Source of the DNA: AP-16 sp963755055
Lineage (GTDB): Bacteria; Pseudomonadota; Alphaproteobacteria; Rhizobiales; Xanthobacteraceae
Length of the DNA: 64,000 nucleotides
Assembly (NCBI GenBank): GCA_963755055.1
Contig: CAVWIS010000018.1
Coordinates: forward strand, 1-64,000
Reading direction: 5' to 3'
Below the pieces are notes generated by a model. The model saw only the letters and a list, made by a program, of their open reading frames with translations. It ran no database searches and was not told the DNA's origin. Shown here one piece after another: positions 18,155 through 26,903 of the stretch. Numbering within the stretch: the first letter of the stretch is position 1; each line of letters opens with the position of its first letter. The translations under genes and the position numbers were made by a program.

Positions 18155-18587
18155 GGCCGTGGTCGCGATTCGAGGGCGCAATGTACGGGCCGCGGGCAGG
18201 AACGCAATCGGGCGCGCCGCGCCGGCAGGGCGTGCGGTGCAACTCCGGCGACGGAATCCGGCCCGCGGGGCCGCGGAAATGATGCAATCGAGCCACACCG
18301 GCTTGGGATTCCGCCTGCTTCCCTTTGGTTGCGGATTGACTCCCGTCGACCAGCGGCGCAGCTTTTCCCCGGGGCGGACGTGCACATGGCGGCGCGGGGG
18401 CGTCGTGCACGAGAGGACATATCCGCGCGGGGGGCGTGCGATACGGTCCTGCCTGCGCCGGTGGTTGGTGGCACTGCCATCATTCACCGGCGCAGGGCTG
18501 TCCCTCAATCCTGTCCCCTGCGATCCTGAATGCCGCCAAGAGCCTGCCGTCAGACGCACCGGTCATGCGCCCGGACGAGCGCCGCGG
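18155..18587. other. Intergenic region, nothing recognised
   Basis: 433 bp upstream of the DUF1289 gene and downstream of livF. Open frames here show no family pattern or ribosome-binding site. A promoter for DUF1289/protease must lie in this region, but no clear -35/-10 pair is visible. Confidence 0.5.
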
Positions 18588-19289
18588 TCAAATGCCCAGG
18601 TAGCTGGACTTGATCTCATCGTTGGCCCACAGCTCCTGCGGCCGGGCCGAGTAGACGACGCGGCCTTTGCTGAGAACGTGCACGTAGTCGACCAGTTTGA
18701 TCGCGAGCGACGCATTCTGCTCGACCAGCAGGATGGAGAGGCCTTCGGCCTTGAGCTTGGCGACCGCGTCCCACACGCCCTGGATGATGATGGGGGCGAG
18801 GCCCTCCGACGGCTCGTCCATGATCAGGCAGTCCGGGTTGGTCATCAGCGCGCGGCCGATGGCGAGCATCTGCTGCTCGCCCCCCGAAAGCGTCCGCGAA
18901 TGCTGGTTGCGGCGCTCCTTCAGCCGGGGAAACAGCGCATAGACCCGCGCCAGGTTCCAGCCGTGTCGGTCGACGCTGCGCTCGGCGACCAGGAGATTCT
19001 CCTCCACGCTCAGCGTGGGAAAGACGCGGCGGCCCTGCGGCACCAGGCCCATGCCGCCGCGGACCGTGACGAATGACGGGCTTTGCGCGATGTCGACGCC
19101 CTTGAACAGGACCCGGCCGCGGCGCGGCGGCGTGAAGCCGACGATCGATCGTACCAGCGTCGTCTTGCCGACGCCGTTGCGGCCGAGGAGCCCGAGGATC
19201 TGCCCCTGCTCGAGGCGGAGCGACAGGCCCTGGAGCACGTAGGCGTCGCCGTAATAGGTGTGGATGTCCTCGACTTCCAGGATCGCCAT
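18588..19289 (-). CDS. livF: Branched-chain-type ABC transporter ATP-binding protein LivF
   Basis: 233-aa ATPase of a HAAT-family importer. Walker A is GRNGVGKTT, the signature is LSGGEQQMLAIGRAL, and Walker B is CLIMDEPSEGLAP; the H-loop region is not as clear. The N-terminus (MAILEVEDIHTYYGDAYVLQGL) is typical of LivF, fixing the ATG at 19289, 4 bp after the livG stop. It is the last gene of the livH-M-K-G-F operon transcribed leftward. Confidence 0.94.
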   Translation of the reverse strand: MAILEVEDIHTYYGDAYVLQGLSLRLEQGQILGLLGRNGVGKTTLVRSIVGFTPPRRGRVLFKGVDIAQSPSFVTVRGGMGLVPQGRRVFPTLSVEENLLVAERSVDRHGWNLARVYALFPRLKERRNQHSRTLSGGEQQMLAIGRALMTNPDCLIMDEPSEGLAPIIIQGVWDAVAKLKAEGLSILLVEQNASLAIKLVDYVHVLSKGRVVYSARPQELWANDEIKSSYLGI

Positions 19290-19293
19290 GGGG

Positions 19294-20058
19294 TCAGCCG
19301 GTCCCGAGATAGATTTCGCGCACGCGGGCGCTGTGACGGATCTCGTCGGTCGCGCCGGTCTCGAGCACCTCGCCGAAGTGCAGCACCGAGATGTGGTCGG
19401 CAACGTCGAACACGACGTCCATGTCGTGCTCGATCAGCAGGATGGCCAGCGCCGGGTCGAGCGTGCCGAGGAAGCGTGTCATCTCGGCGGATTCGCCCGA
19501 GGAGAGGCCGGCGGCCGGCTCGTCGAGCAGGAGGATTTTCGGGTCGCTGGCGAGCCCGAGCACGATCTCGAGCTGGCGCTGCTCGCCGTGGGAGAGGTAG
19601 CGCACCTCGACGTCGCGGCGATCGGAGAAGCCGGCTGCCTCGAGCAGCCGGTCCGCCTTGTCGTATACCTCGCGGTACGACGACTGGAAGCGCCACATCA
19701 CGAATTTCGACGGGCGCAGGCCCTCGATGGCGAGCAGCACGTTGTCGAGCACGCTGAGCCTGGGAAAGAGGTGGGTGACCTGGAAGGTGCGCGCCATGCC
19801 CAGCGCGGTGCGCCGGTGGCTCGGCCAGGCGGTGACGTCGCGGCCGAACATCAGCACCTCCCCGGCGGTGGACGACAGGATTCCGGTGATGAGGTTGAAG
19901 AGCGTGGTCTTGCCGGCGCCGTTCGGGCCGATGATCGCCTTGCGGTCTCCCGGCATGATCTTCAGGTCGACGTCGCGCACTGCGCGCAGCCCGCCGAAAT
20001 TTTTCGACAGCCGCTTGAGCTCGAGAACGGGGATTTCGCCGTCAGGACGCGCGTCCAT
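19294..20058 (-). CDS. livG: Branched-chain-type ABC transporter ATP-binding protein LivG
   Basis: 254-aa ATPase. Walker A GPNGAGKTT, signature LSHGEQRQLEIVLGLA, Walker B ILLLDEPAAGLSSGE, and switch histidine in LLIEHDMDVVF. The ATG at 20058 starts the conserved ELKRLSKNFGGLRAV region. Longer upstream starts would read through the REP-like hairpins and are rejected. It is separated from the binding-protein gene by 279 bp that contain those hairpins, so ATPase expression may be lower than binding-protein expression. Confidence 0.94.
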   Translation of the reverse strand: MDARPDGEIPVLELKRLSKNFGGLRAVRDVDLKIMPGDRKAIIGPNGAGKTTLFNLITGILSSTAGEVLMFGRDVTAWPSHRRTALGMARTFQVTHLFPRLSVLDNVLLAIEGLRPSKFVMWRFQSSYREVYDKADRLLEAAGFSDRRDVEVRYLSHGEQRQLEIVLGLASDPKILLLDEPAAGLSSGESAEMTRFLGTLDPALAILLIEHDMDVVFDVADHISVLHFGEVLETGATDEIRHSARVREIYLGTG

Positions 20059-20138
20059 GATCAGGCGAGACCCACGCGGGTGAGGCTTGGCGCTGGTTTG
20101 ACTCTCGAAATCGTGCCGCAAGGCACGGCGCCTCTTCT

Positions 20139-20273
20139 CCCTCTCCCCGCTCTTCGCGGGGAGAGGGTCGGGGTGAGGGGCTCTTCTGAACTCGTCGAAG
20201 GCCGCGTCGTCGGGCGACGCCCCCTCACCCGCCGCGCTGCGCGCGGCGACCTCTCCCCGCAGGCGGGGAGAGG
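20139..20273. repeat. REP/BIME-like hairpin cluster inside the liv operon
   Basis: Perfect stem CCCTCTCCCCGC / GCGGGGAGAGGG with a 5-nt loop at 20139-20167. A second stem CCTCTCCCCGC / GCGGGGAGAGG with a 2-nt loop is at 20250-20273. A GC-only hairpin lies between them (about 20231-20249). It sits between livK and livG, where it could stabilise or attenuate the upstream mRNA. Confidence 0.85.
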
Positions 20274-20337
20274 TGGCGGGCCGAGTGCGGGGCAACGTCG
20301 GGGCCCCCAGCACCTGATTCATCACAAGGACCTCACG

Positions 20338-21591
20338 TCACTCGCAATACCGGCAGGGCGGGAAGTCGCGGCTGTAGACCGGCTGCTTGAGGAACTCGGC
20401 CTTGCTGTATTGGCCGAATTGGCTCACCGCCGGGTAGGTCTTGATCACCGTGTTCCACAGCTCCTCCTTGTCGTAGCCGAACATCTTCTTCTTCTCGACC
20501 TTCTTGATGTAGATGTTGTGCACCGGGTTGCGCATGTCGTCGATGGTGACCGGGCCGCGCGGCGCATCGACCTTCACGGCGGTCATCAGCTTGATGAACT
20601 CCTCGGTGCCCGGCCATTTGCCGTGGGTGCCCTTCAGGACCTCGTGGATCATGTGCGCGGTGGTGTAGCAGGTCTCCGAGAAGTACGACGGAACCTTGCC
20701 GTATTTGGCGCGGTAGGTCTTGACGAAGGCTTCGTTCTTCGGCGTCGCCAGCGCCGCGCTGTACTGCAGCGGGGAGACGTGACCGATCACCTCGTCGCCC
20801 ATGAACGGAAGGACGAACTCGTCGTAGCTGGTTCCGCCGCCGATCACCGGCAGCTTGTTGCCCGCCGCCGCCAGCTGCTTGGGGAACTGCAGCGACATCG
20901 GGCCGACCATCAGGGTGAAGATGGCGTCGGCGTCCTGCTTGATGGTCGGGATGAAGGGGCCGAAATCCTTGGTCCCGAGCGGCGGCCAGATCTTCTGCAC
21001 GATTTTTCCGCCGCAGTCCTCGAAGCTCTTCTGGAAGCCGCCGACCACCTCGTAGCCGAACGCGTAGTCGGCGGCGATCGCCGCGATCTTCTTGTAGCCC
21101 TGCTCGCACGCCCATTGGCCGAACGGATGGCTCGGCTGCGAGCTCGACCATCCGGTGCGGACCAGATAGGGGTAGTTGTCGAGCTGGCGCTGGGTGAGAT
21201 CGTCGGCGGCGGAGACCGGGACGATGTACAGCGTCTTCTCGGCGCTGCTCACCGGGGCCAGCGCATAGCCGGTCGAGGCCAGCACGCCGCCGATCATCAT
21301 GTGCACCTTGTCCTGCAGGATCAGCTTCCTGGCCTTGGTGACCCCGACGTCCGGCTTGCCCTGCTCATCCTCCAGGATGAACTTGATCGTGGCGCCGCCG
21401 AAGTCGCCCTTCACCTCGTCGACATACATCTGGAACCCGTCGACCATGTCCTTGCCGGCCTGGGCGAAGATGCCGGTCATCGGCGCCAGGAAGCCGACCC
21501 GCACCTCCTCGGCCCCTGCGGGCGAGGTCGCGCCCGCGGCGAGCGCGAGCGTGCCCAGCAGCATCGGCGCAAATCTCCATGTGCTCTGCAT
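20338..21591 (-). CDS. HAAT-family ABC transporter periplasmic substrate-binding protein
   Basis: 417-aa periplasmic-binding protein of the Leu/Ile/Val-binding type. A Sec signal peptide ends near AGATSPAGAEE. The mature protein begins with VRVGFLAPMTGIFAQAGKDM, the family's usual ligand-site entrance. The central IGGGTSYDEF and C-terminal TIDDMRNPVHNIYIKK are also typical. The last residues, PPCRYCE, hold a cysteine pair. The substrate is uncertain; this subtype is often found for aromatic acids or amides rather than leucine. GGAGGTAGGAC precedes the ATG. Confidence 0.9.
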   Translation of the reverse strand: MQSTWRFAPMLLGTLALAAGATSPAGAEEVRVGFLAPMTGIFAQAGKDMVDGFQMYVDEVKGDFGGATIKFILEDEQGKPDVGVTKARKLILQDKVHMMIGGVLASTGYALAPVSSAEKTLYIVPVSAADDLTQRQLDNYPYLVRTGWSSSQPSHPFGQWACEQGYKKIAAIAADYAFGYEVVGGFQKSFEDCGGKIVQKIWPPLGTKDFGPFIPTIKQDADAIFTLMVGPMSLQFPKQLAAAGNKLPVIGGGTSYDEFVLPFMGDEVIGHVSPLQYSAALATPKNEAFVKTYRAKYGKVPSYFSETCYTTAHMIHEVLKGTHGKWPGTEEFIKLMTAVKVDAPRGPVTIDDMRNPVHNIYIKKVEKKKMFGYDKEELWNTVIKTYPAVSQFGQYSKAEFLKQPVYSRDFPPCRYCE

Positions 21592-21623
21592 GTCCTACCT
21601 CCGTCGTTGCCGCGCCTTCCGAC

Positions 21624-22634
21624 TCATCGGGAAGACACGGGCGTCAGCTTTGCGGCTTCTTCCGGCTTTTCGGCCGCGGCGCCGCGCCGACGCAGCCGCT
21701 GTGAAATTCCCATGAGGCCTTCGGGCAAGTACAGGATGGTCAGCACGTAGACCGCGCCCAGCACGTACTGCCACCATGGCACCAGGGTGCTCAGGAACTC
21801 GCGCAACGAGAACACGATGGTCGCGCCGATCACGGCGCCGACCAGGGTTCCGGCGCCGCCGAGCACCACCATCAGCAGCGCGTCGACCGACGTGGTGATG
21901 ACGACATTCTCCGGGCTGACGATGCCCGCGGTGTGCGCCCACAGCACGCCGGACAGGCCGCCGAAGCCGCCGGCAATGATGAAGGCGACGTATTTGTGCA
22001 GCCAGGTATTGTAGCCGAGGATCCGCATGCGCAACTCGCGCTCGCGGATCCCGACGAGGCTGCGCCCGAACGGCGACCGGGTCAGCACGTACATCGCCAG
22101 CAGCGACGCTGCGAAGAAGGCGAGCACCAGGTAGAAGAAGGTGACCGGATCGGAAAGATCGATGCCGAATTTCGGCCGGTCGCGCAGATTGATTCCGTTG
22201 TCGCCGCCGGTCAGCGAGTTCCACCGGTAGGCGAGCCCCCACACGCACTGGCCGAGCGCGAGCGTGATCATCAGGAAATAGACGCCGGTCGCGCGAACGG
22301 CGAACAGGCCGAAGACGGCGGCCAGCGCCGCGCCGAGCAGCATGCCGAGCACCACCACCAGCAGGAAGTCCCAGCCGAGGCCGAACTGGAGGCGGGTCGC
22401 GAGAATCGCCGTCATGTAGGCGGCAACCCCGAGATAGGCCGCCTGGCCGAGCGAGGCGAGCCCGGTATAGCCGAGCAGGATGTCGAGGCTCATCGCCAGG
22501 ATCGAGAACGCCAGGACGCGGGTGGCGAGCAGGATGATGAACGAGCTGGTATGCGGCACCACAATCGCTACGGCGGCGATGGCGGCGACGACGATCAGGA
22601 TCCTGGTCCGCCGGCTGAACATCCTTGCGCTCAT
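21624..22634 (-). CDS. livM: Branched-chain-type ABC transporter permease LivM
   Basis: 336-aa inner-membrane permease. Around ten hydrophobic segments are seen, with the family motifs LGYTGLASLGQAAYLGVAAY near residue 55 and ERELRMRILGYNTWLHKY before the conserved IAGGFGGLSGVLW segment. The ATG at 22634 overlaps the livH stop (ATGA). The 32-bp gap to the binding-protein gene supports one operon. Confidence 0.93.
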   Translation of the reverse strand: MSARMFSRRTRILIVVAAIAAVAIVVPHTSSFIILLATRVLAFSILAMSLDILLGYTGLASLGQAAYLGVAAYMTAILATRLQFGLGWDFLLVVVLGMLLGAALAAVFGLFAVRATGVYFLMITLALGQCVWGLAYRWNSLTGGDNGINLRDRPKFGIDLSDPVTFFYLVLAFFAASLLAMYVLTRSPFGRSLVGIRERELRMRILGYNTWLHKYVAFIIAGGFGGLSGVLWAHTAGIVSPENVVITTSVDALLMVVLGGAGTLVGAVIGATIVFSLREFLSTLVPWWQYVLGAVYVLTILYLPEGLMGISQRLRRRGAAAEKPEEAAKLTPVSSR

Positions 22635-23491
22635 TCCCGTCCGAACAGGCCGGTCGGCCTGACCGCCAGGATCAGCACCATCGGCGCATAGAGGGTGAAA
22701 TACGACACCTCCGGGAAAAGCGCCTTGCCGAAATTGTCGGCGAGCCCGACCAGGAGCGCCCCGATCGCGGCGCCGGTCAGGCTGCCCATGCCGCCGATGA
22801 TCACCACCGCGAAGGCGAGCGGCAGGATCTCGAAGTCGAGCCCGGGATAGATTCCCAGGAACCCGCCGCCGATCACCCCGCCGAGCGCCGCCAGAAAAGC
22901 CCCCAGCGCGAAGATGAGCATGGAGATGCGAGAAGTGTCGATGCCGACGCCGCGCGCCATCTCGGCGTCGTCGACCGTGGCGCGCACCGCGGCGCCCATG
23001 CGGGTCTTCTCCATCGCCAGCCACAGCGCGACGCCGATGGCGAGTGCCACCGCGATCATGAACACCCGGTACAGCGGAAGATAGATGCCGCCGACCACGA
23101 TGCTCCGCGTCAGGGCCACCGGCGGGTTGATGTCCATGTTGTTGCCGCCCCAGATGTCGAGGGCGGCCTGCTGGAACAGGAAGGCGAAGCCGACGGTCAG
23201 CAGCACCTGGCGCAGCGGGTCGAATCCGAGCCGGCGCAGGAAGATGCGCTCCATCAGCATGCCGAGGCCGGCGATCGCGAGCGCCGCGACCGGGATCGCC
23301 AGCAGCCACGATCCGGTCGTCGCGATCACCGACAGCGCCACGTAGCCGCCGAGCAGGAAGTAGGAGCCGTGCGACAGGTTGACGATGCGCATGACGCCGA
23401 AGATCAGCGACAGCCCGCTCCCCAGCAGAAAGAGCAGGGCGCCGTAGGAAACGCCGTTGAAGGCCTGTATCAGCCAGAATCGCGTGTCCAC
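22631..23491 (-). CDS. livH: Branched-chain-type ABC transporter permease LivH
   Basis: 286-aa permease, first gene of the importer operon. Conserved features are GLSLIFGVMRIVNLSHGSY, LRQVLLTVGFAFLFQ and AFAVVIIGGMGSLTGAAIGA. The start is a GTG at 23491; no in-frame ATG lies near it. It overlaps livM by 4 bp. The gene is divergent from the phosphoesterase gene across 312 bp. Confidence 0.93.
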   Translation of the reverse strand: MDTRFWLIQAFNGVSYGALLFLLGSGLSLIFGVMRIVNLSHGSYFLLGGYVALSVIATTGSWLLAIPVAALAIAGLGMLMERIFLRRLGFDPLRQVLLTVGFAFLFQQAALDIWGGNNMDINPPVALTRSIVVGGIYLPLYRVFMIAVALAIGVALWLAMEKTRMGAAVRATVDDAEMARGVGIDTSRISMLIFALGAFLAALGGVIGGGFLGIYPGLDFEILPLAFAVVIIGGMGSLTGAAIGALLVGLADNFGKALFPEVSYFTLYAPMVLILAVRPTGLFGRE

Positions 23492-23803
23492 GCCTGCCTG
23501 CCCCCCCGAGAGCCGGCAGTGTCGGATTATTCGAGGGCGGGATCAATCGTCATCCCGTGATCGAGGGCCAAGGCTCATCGCGACGGGGGGCAGGCGAGGC
23601 GGCCCGCCCCGCAGCCGCCGCGGGCGGAGAGCCCAGCCGTGCGCACGATGAGGTTGTGGCGGGGGTATTCTTGCCGGCAATGTGGGCGTCGGATCGAGGC
23701 TGGAGCTTGCCGTGCTGGCCGCCACCGTCGCGGCCCGCCCGTCACATGGCGTTCAGCCGCATCGGATAAGCGCTGGCCGAGATCAGCCACGGGAGGTGAT
23801 GTC
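23492..23803. other. Divergent intergenic region between livH and the phosphoesterase gene
   Basis: 312 bp that must hold promoters for both directions. No consensus -35/-10 pair or clear operator palindrome is seen. GGGAGGTGAT at 23791-23800 is the ribosome-binding site of the rightward gene. Confidence 0.5.
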
Positions 23804-25522
23804 ATGCGGTCATTCGATACGCTGGAGCCGTCGCGACGTGACGTCATGAAGGGTACGGCAGCGGCAGTCGCCGCTGCGGTGCCGATCGGGCGCGCATTCG
23901 CGGCCGGCGAGGCGACCACGGTGTCGGGCGTGGTCTACGAAAACCGGTCCGGTGGGCCCGGCCGCCAGGCCGGCGATCCGGGCATTGCCGGCGTGCTGGT
24001 GTCCAACGGCCGCGACGTGGCCAGGACCGACGCCGATGGCCGCTACACGTTGCCGATCGAGGACGAGAGCATCGTCTTCGTCATCAAGCCGACCGGCTAC
24101 GCGCCGCCGGTCGACGAGAACAGGCTGCCGCGCTTCTACTACATCCACCAGCCCAACGGCTCGCCGCCGGCGCTCAAGCTGAGGTTCCGCGGCATCGCTC
24201 CCACCGGGCCGCTGCCTGCCTCCGTCGACTTCGCGCTGACCAAGGCGGACGAGCCGCAGACATTCGACGTGATCGTGTTCACCGATCCGCAGCCGGAAAG
24301 CCACGCCGAGGTCGATTTCATCCGCGACGATGTGGTCAACAGCCTGATCGGTGCCAAGGCGGCATTCGGCATGACGACCGGCGACATCATGTTCGACGAC
24401 CTGTCGCTCTATCCCCGCCTCAACCGCATCATCGGTCAGATCGGCCTGACCTGGTACAATATCGGCGGCAACCACGACCTCAATTTCGAGGCGCCGGGCG
24501 CGAAATATTCGCGCGAGACCTACAAGCGGGTCTACGGCCCAACCTATTACGCGTTCGAGCATGGCGGCGCCCTGTTCCTGATGCTCGACAATGTCGATTA
24601 TCTGGGGGCCGACCCTTCGAGGCCGCGCCTCGGCGGCAAATACGAGGGCCGCATCGGTCAGCGCCAGCTTGCCTTCGTCGCCAACGTGCTCAAGGAATTT
24701 CCCGCCGACAGGCTGGTGGTGGTCGCAATGCACATTCCGCTGCGCACCTATTTGGACAACCGTCCGGGGGTGAACACCGCCGATCGCGGCGACCTGTTGA
24801 AACTCCTCGGCGGACGACCGCACACGATCAGCCTGTCGGGCCATACCCACACCACGGAGCATCATTACCTCGGCGCCGCCGACGGATTTGCCGGCACAGA
24901 GCCCCACCATCATCACGTCATGACGGCAGTGTGCGGCTCATGGTGGAGCGGGCCGTTCGACCACCGTGGCATCGCGGTGGCCGACAGCCGCGACGGCAGC
25001 CCCAACGGGTTCCATATCCTGTCGATCGACGGGCCGAGCTGCTCGACGCGCTTCCAGGCGGCCAAGGAGCCCGGCAAGCAGATGCGCATCACCCTCGGAA
25101 GCGAGTTCCACGGCGACCGCAAGGAGATCCTTCGCGACTTCCGGATGGGCCAGCTGCTCGGCTCGCCGATCGCCCGGGAGAACGCGTTCGCCACCGATGT
25201 CGTGGTCAACGTCTTCGACGGCGGACCGCGCACCAACGTCGAATACCGCATCGGTGCGCGGCCTCCCATCAGGATGGATCGCGTGGTGCGGCCCGATCCG
25301 TTCGTCGAGGAGGTCTTTGCCCGCAACGAAGCCACCAAGAAGCCCTGGGTCAAGGCCGAGCCGTGCTCTCATATCTGGGTCGCCCGGTTGCCGGCCGATC
25401 TCGATGCCGGCACCCATTGCGTCGCCGTGCGCGTCACCGACGAATACGGGCGCGAGCACCGCGATCACCTGGTGGTGGAGATCACCGGCAGCGAGACCGT
25501 GGCCAGGCCGCGCCAGGGTTAG
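23804..25522 (+). CDS. Tat-exported calcineurin-like metallophosphoesterase
   Basis: 572-aa protein of the three-domain calcineurin-like phosphoesterase group. A twin-arginine signal (PSRRDVMKGTAAAVAAAVP) leads to export in the folded state. Then come an N-terminal beta-sandwich (SGVVYENRSGG...DADGRYTLP), the metallophosphoesterase core with metal motifs VFTDPQPE, GMTTGDIMFDD, NIGGNHD, VAMHIPL and LSGHTHTTEHH, and a C-terminal beta domain. The motif set is complete except that the first motif reads DPQ instead of the usual D-x-H, which may change metal binding. The start is set by the Shine-Dalgarno GGGAGGTGAT. Confidence 0.9.
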   Translation: MRSFDTLEPSRRDVMKGTAAAVAAAVPIGRAFAAGEATTVSGVVYENRSGGPGRQAGDPGIAGVLVSNGRDVARTDADGRYTLPIEDESIVFVIKPTGYAPPVDENRLPRFYYIHQPNGSPPALKLRFRGIAPTGPLPASVDFALTKADEPQTFDVIVFTDPQPESHAEVDFIRDDVVNSLIGAKAAFGMTTGDIMFDDLSLYPRLNRIIGQIGLTWYNIGGNHDLNFEAPGAKYSRETYKRVYGPTYYAFEHGGALFLMLDNVDYLGADPSRPRLGGKYEGRIGQRQLAFVANVLKEFPADRLVVVAMHIPLRTYLDNRPGVNTADRGDLLKLLGGRPHTISLSGHTHTTEHHYLGAADGFAGTEPHHHHVMTAVCGSWWSGPFDHRGIAVADSRDGSPNGFHILSIDGPSCSTRFQAAKEPGKQMRITLGSEFHGDRKEILRDFRMGQLLGSPIARENAFATDVVVNVFDGGPRTNVEYRIGARPPIRMDRVVRPDPFVEEVFARNEATKKPWVKAEPCSHIWVARLPADLDAGTHCVAVRVTDEYGREHRDHLVVEITGSETVARPRQG

Positions 25523-25573
25523 TTGGGAGGAGCTCGCGGCATCGAGGGTGCCAAGCAAAGCGGGCCCGTGTCG

Positions 25574-26806
25574 TCAGGCCTTCAGGAAATGCGGTACGGC
25601 GATCCAGTCCATCATGGCACGAGGCTCCTGCAGCAGCCTCCACATGCGGTGGTCTTCCTCGGTCGAAAGGCCGACGCCGAGATGGGTGCCGAGCTTGCGG
25701 CCATGCCGCACGATGCGCTCGCCGACGGGTTGGCGCAGGGCATCGTAGGCGGCAAGCCCGGTATCGATGTCGTCGTGGTCGCGCAACGCCGCGGCCAGCG
25801 CCTGGGCGTCGCCGCCCGCCTTGGCGACGCCGAATCCCATATGCGGACGCGCCGACGCCGCGGCATCGCCGATCAGCGCCACCCGCCCGTAGACCACATG
25901 CGGTGCGGAAAAGTCGTAGATCGGCGTGAAGAACGGCTGCGCGATATGGCGCAGGCAGTCGATGAAGGCCGGCGGCATGTCGCGCTCGGCCTCGGCGCGC
26001 ATCTCGGCGACCAGGTCCCGACGGATGCGCGGGGGCGGCACCGAATGCTCATGCTGCCGGCCGTCCTCGTCGACGCACATCGCCTTAAGCGTCGCCGCGT
26101 CGCCGACCCGGTACCAGATGAAGTTGTAGCGCCGGCGGCCCGGTCGCAGGTCGTTGTCGAGGCCGGCGATCGGATAGCCGATCACCTGCTGGCGCTCGGG
26201 CAGGAAGAACGCAAAGTAGGGAAAAATCGCCTCCAGCGTCTCGGGCGCCAGCGCGGCCTCGTTGGGCGTGCCGCGCCAGATGTAATAGCCCGCGTAGATT
26301 GGCTGCACGGCGGGCGCGACCTGCGCACGCACCGCCGAACGGATGCCGTCGCCGCCGACCAACAGATCGGCGGTGGCGACGTGGCCTTCGGCGAAATGGA
26401 CCCGCACCCCGAAGCCGTCCTCATCGACGCGGGCAAACGTGTGACCCAGATGGTAGCGCGCGGGATCGATGGTCCCGCGCAACAGTCGCTGCAGCCGGTC
26501 CCACGAGGTGAGGATCTGCGGCAGCGCCTTTCTGGCGATGACGCTGCCGCTGCGATCGAGGAGGATGCGCTCCTTAACCTCGATGCCGAGATCGCGCGTG
26601 CCGGCGCCGCTCGCCTCGAGCGCGTCGAGCAGTTCCGGATGGGTCGTGATGCCGGCGCCACGCCCGACCAGCTCGACGGTTGAGCGCTCGAACACATCGA
26701 CGTCCCAGCCGATCTGCCGGAGGAAAGCTGCGGCGAACAGGCCCGACATCGATCCGCCGATGATGACCGCCCGTCGCTGTCGGCGTCCCCCGTCGGGCGC
26801 CCCCAT
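25574..26806 (-). CDS. FAD-dependent monooxygenase, aromatic hydroxylase type
   Basis: 410-aa flavoprotein of the PHBH-like class A monooxygenases, close in pattern to 2,6-dihydroxypyridine 3-monooxygenases. Visible are the dinucleotide fold AVIIGGSMSGLFAAAFLRQIG, the DG-type motif DLLVGGDGIRSAVR, and the second FAD motif GRVALIGDAAASARPHMGFG. It presumably hydroxylates an aromatic or N-heterocyclic ring with NAD(P)H and O2. Two ATGs are possible (26812, 26806); GAGGGAG is correctly spaced for 26806. The gene ends 51 bp from the convergent phosphoesterase gene. Confidence 0.9.
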   Translation of the reverse strand: MGAPDGGRRQRRAVIIGGSMSGLFAAAFLRQIGWDVDVFERSTVELVGRGAGITTHPELLDALEASGAGTRDLGIEVKERILLDRSGSVIARKALPQILTSWDRLQRLLRGTIDPARYHLGHTFARVDEDGFGVRVHFAEGHVATADLLVGGDGIRSAVRAQVAPAVQPIYAGYYIWRGTPNEAALAPETLEAIFPYFAFFLPERQQVIGYPIAGLDNDLRPGRRRYNFIWYRVGDAATLKAMCVDEDGRQHEHSVPPPRIRRDLVAEMRAEAERDMPPAFIDCLRHIAQPFFTPIYDFSAPHVVYGRVALIGDAAASARPHMGFGVAKAGGDAQALAAALRDHDDIDTGLAAYDALRQPVGERIVRHGRKLGTHLGVGLSTEEDHRMWRLLQEPRAMMDWIAVPHFLKA

Positions 26807-26903
26807 CGCCATCTCCCTCGCGCCTTTGGTTGCTGCTTATTGCGACGCGCGGGTCGGGCGTCAACGCCGGCTGCGATCAGCCGCGAGCATGCTCCGTCGA
26901 CGA

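Noticed and set aside
19258..21750. An 830-codon rightward frame across livF, livG and livK
   Set aside because: It runs antisense to three well-supported genes and through REP hairpins; no family pattern.
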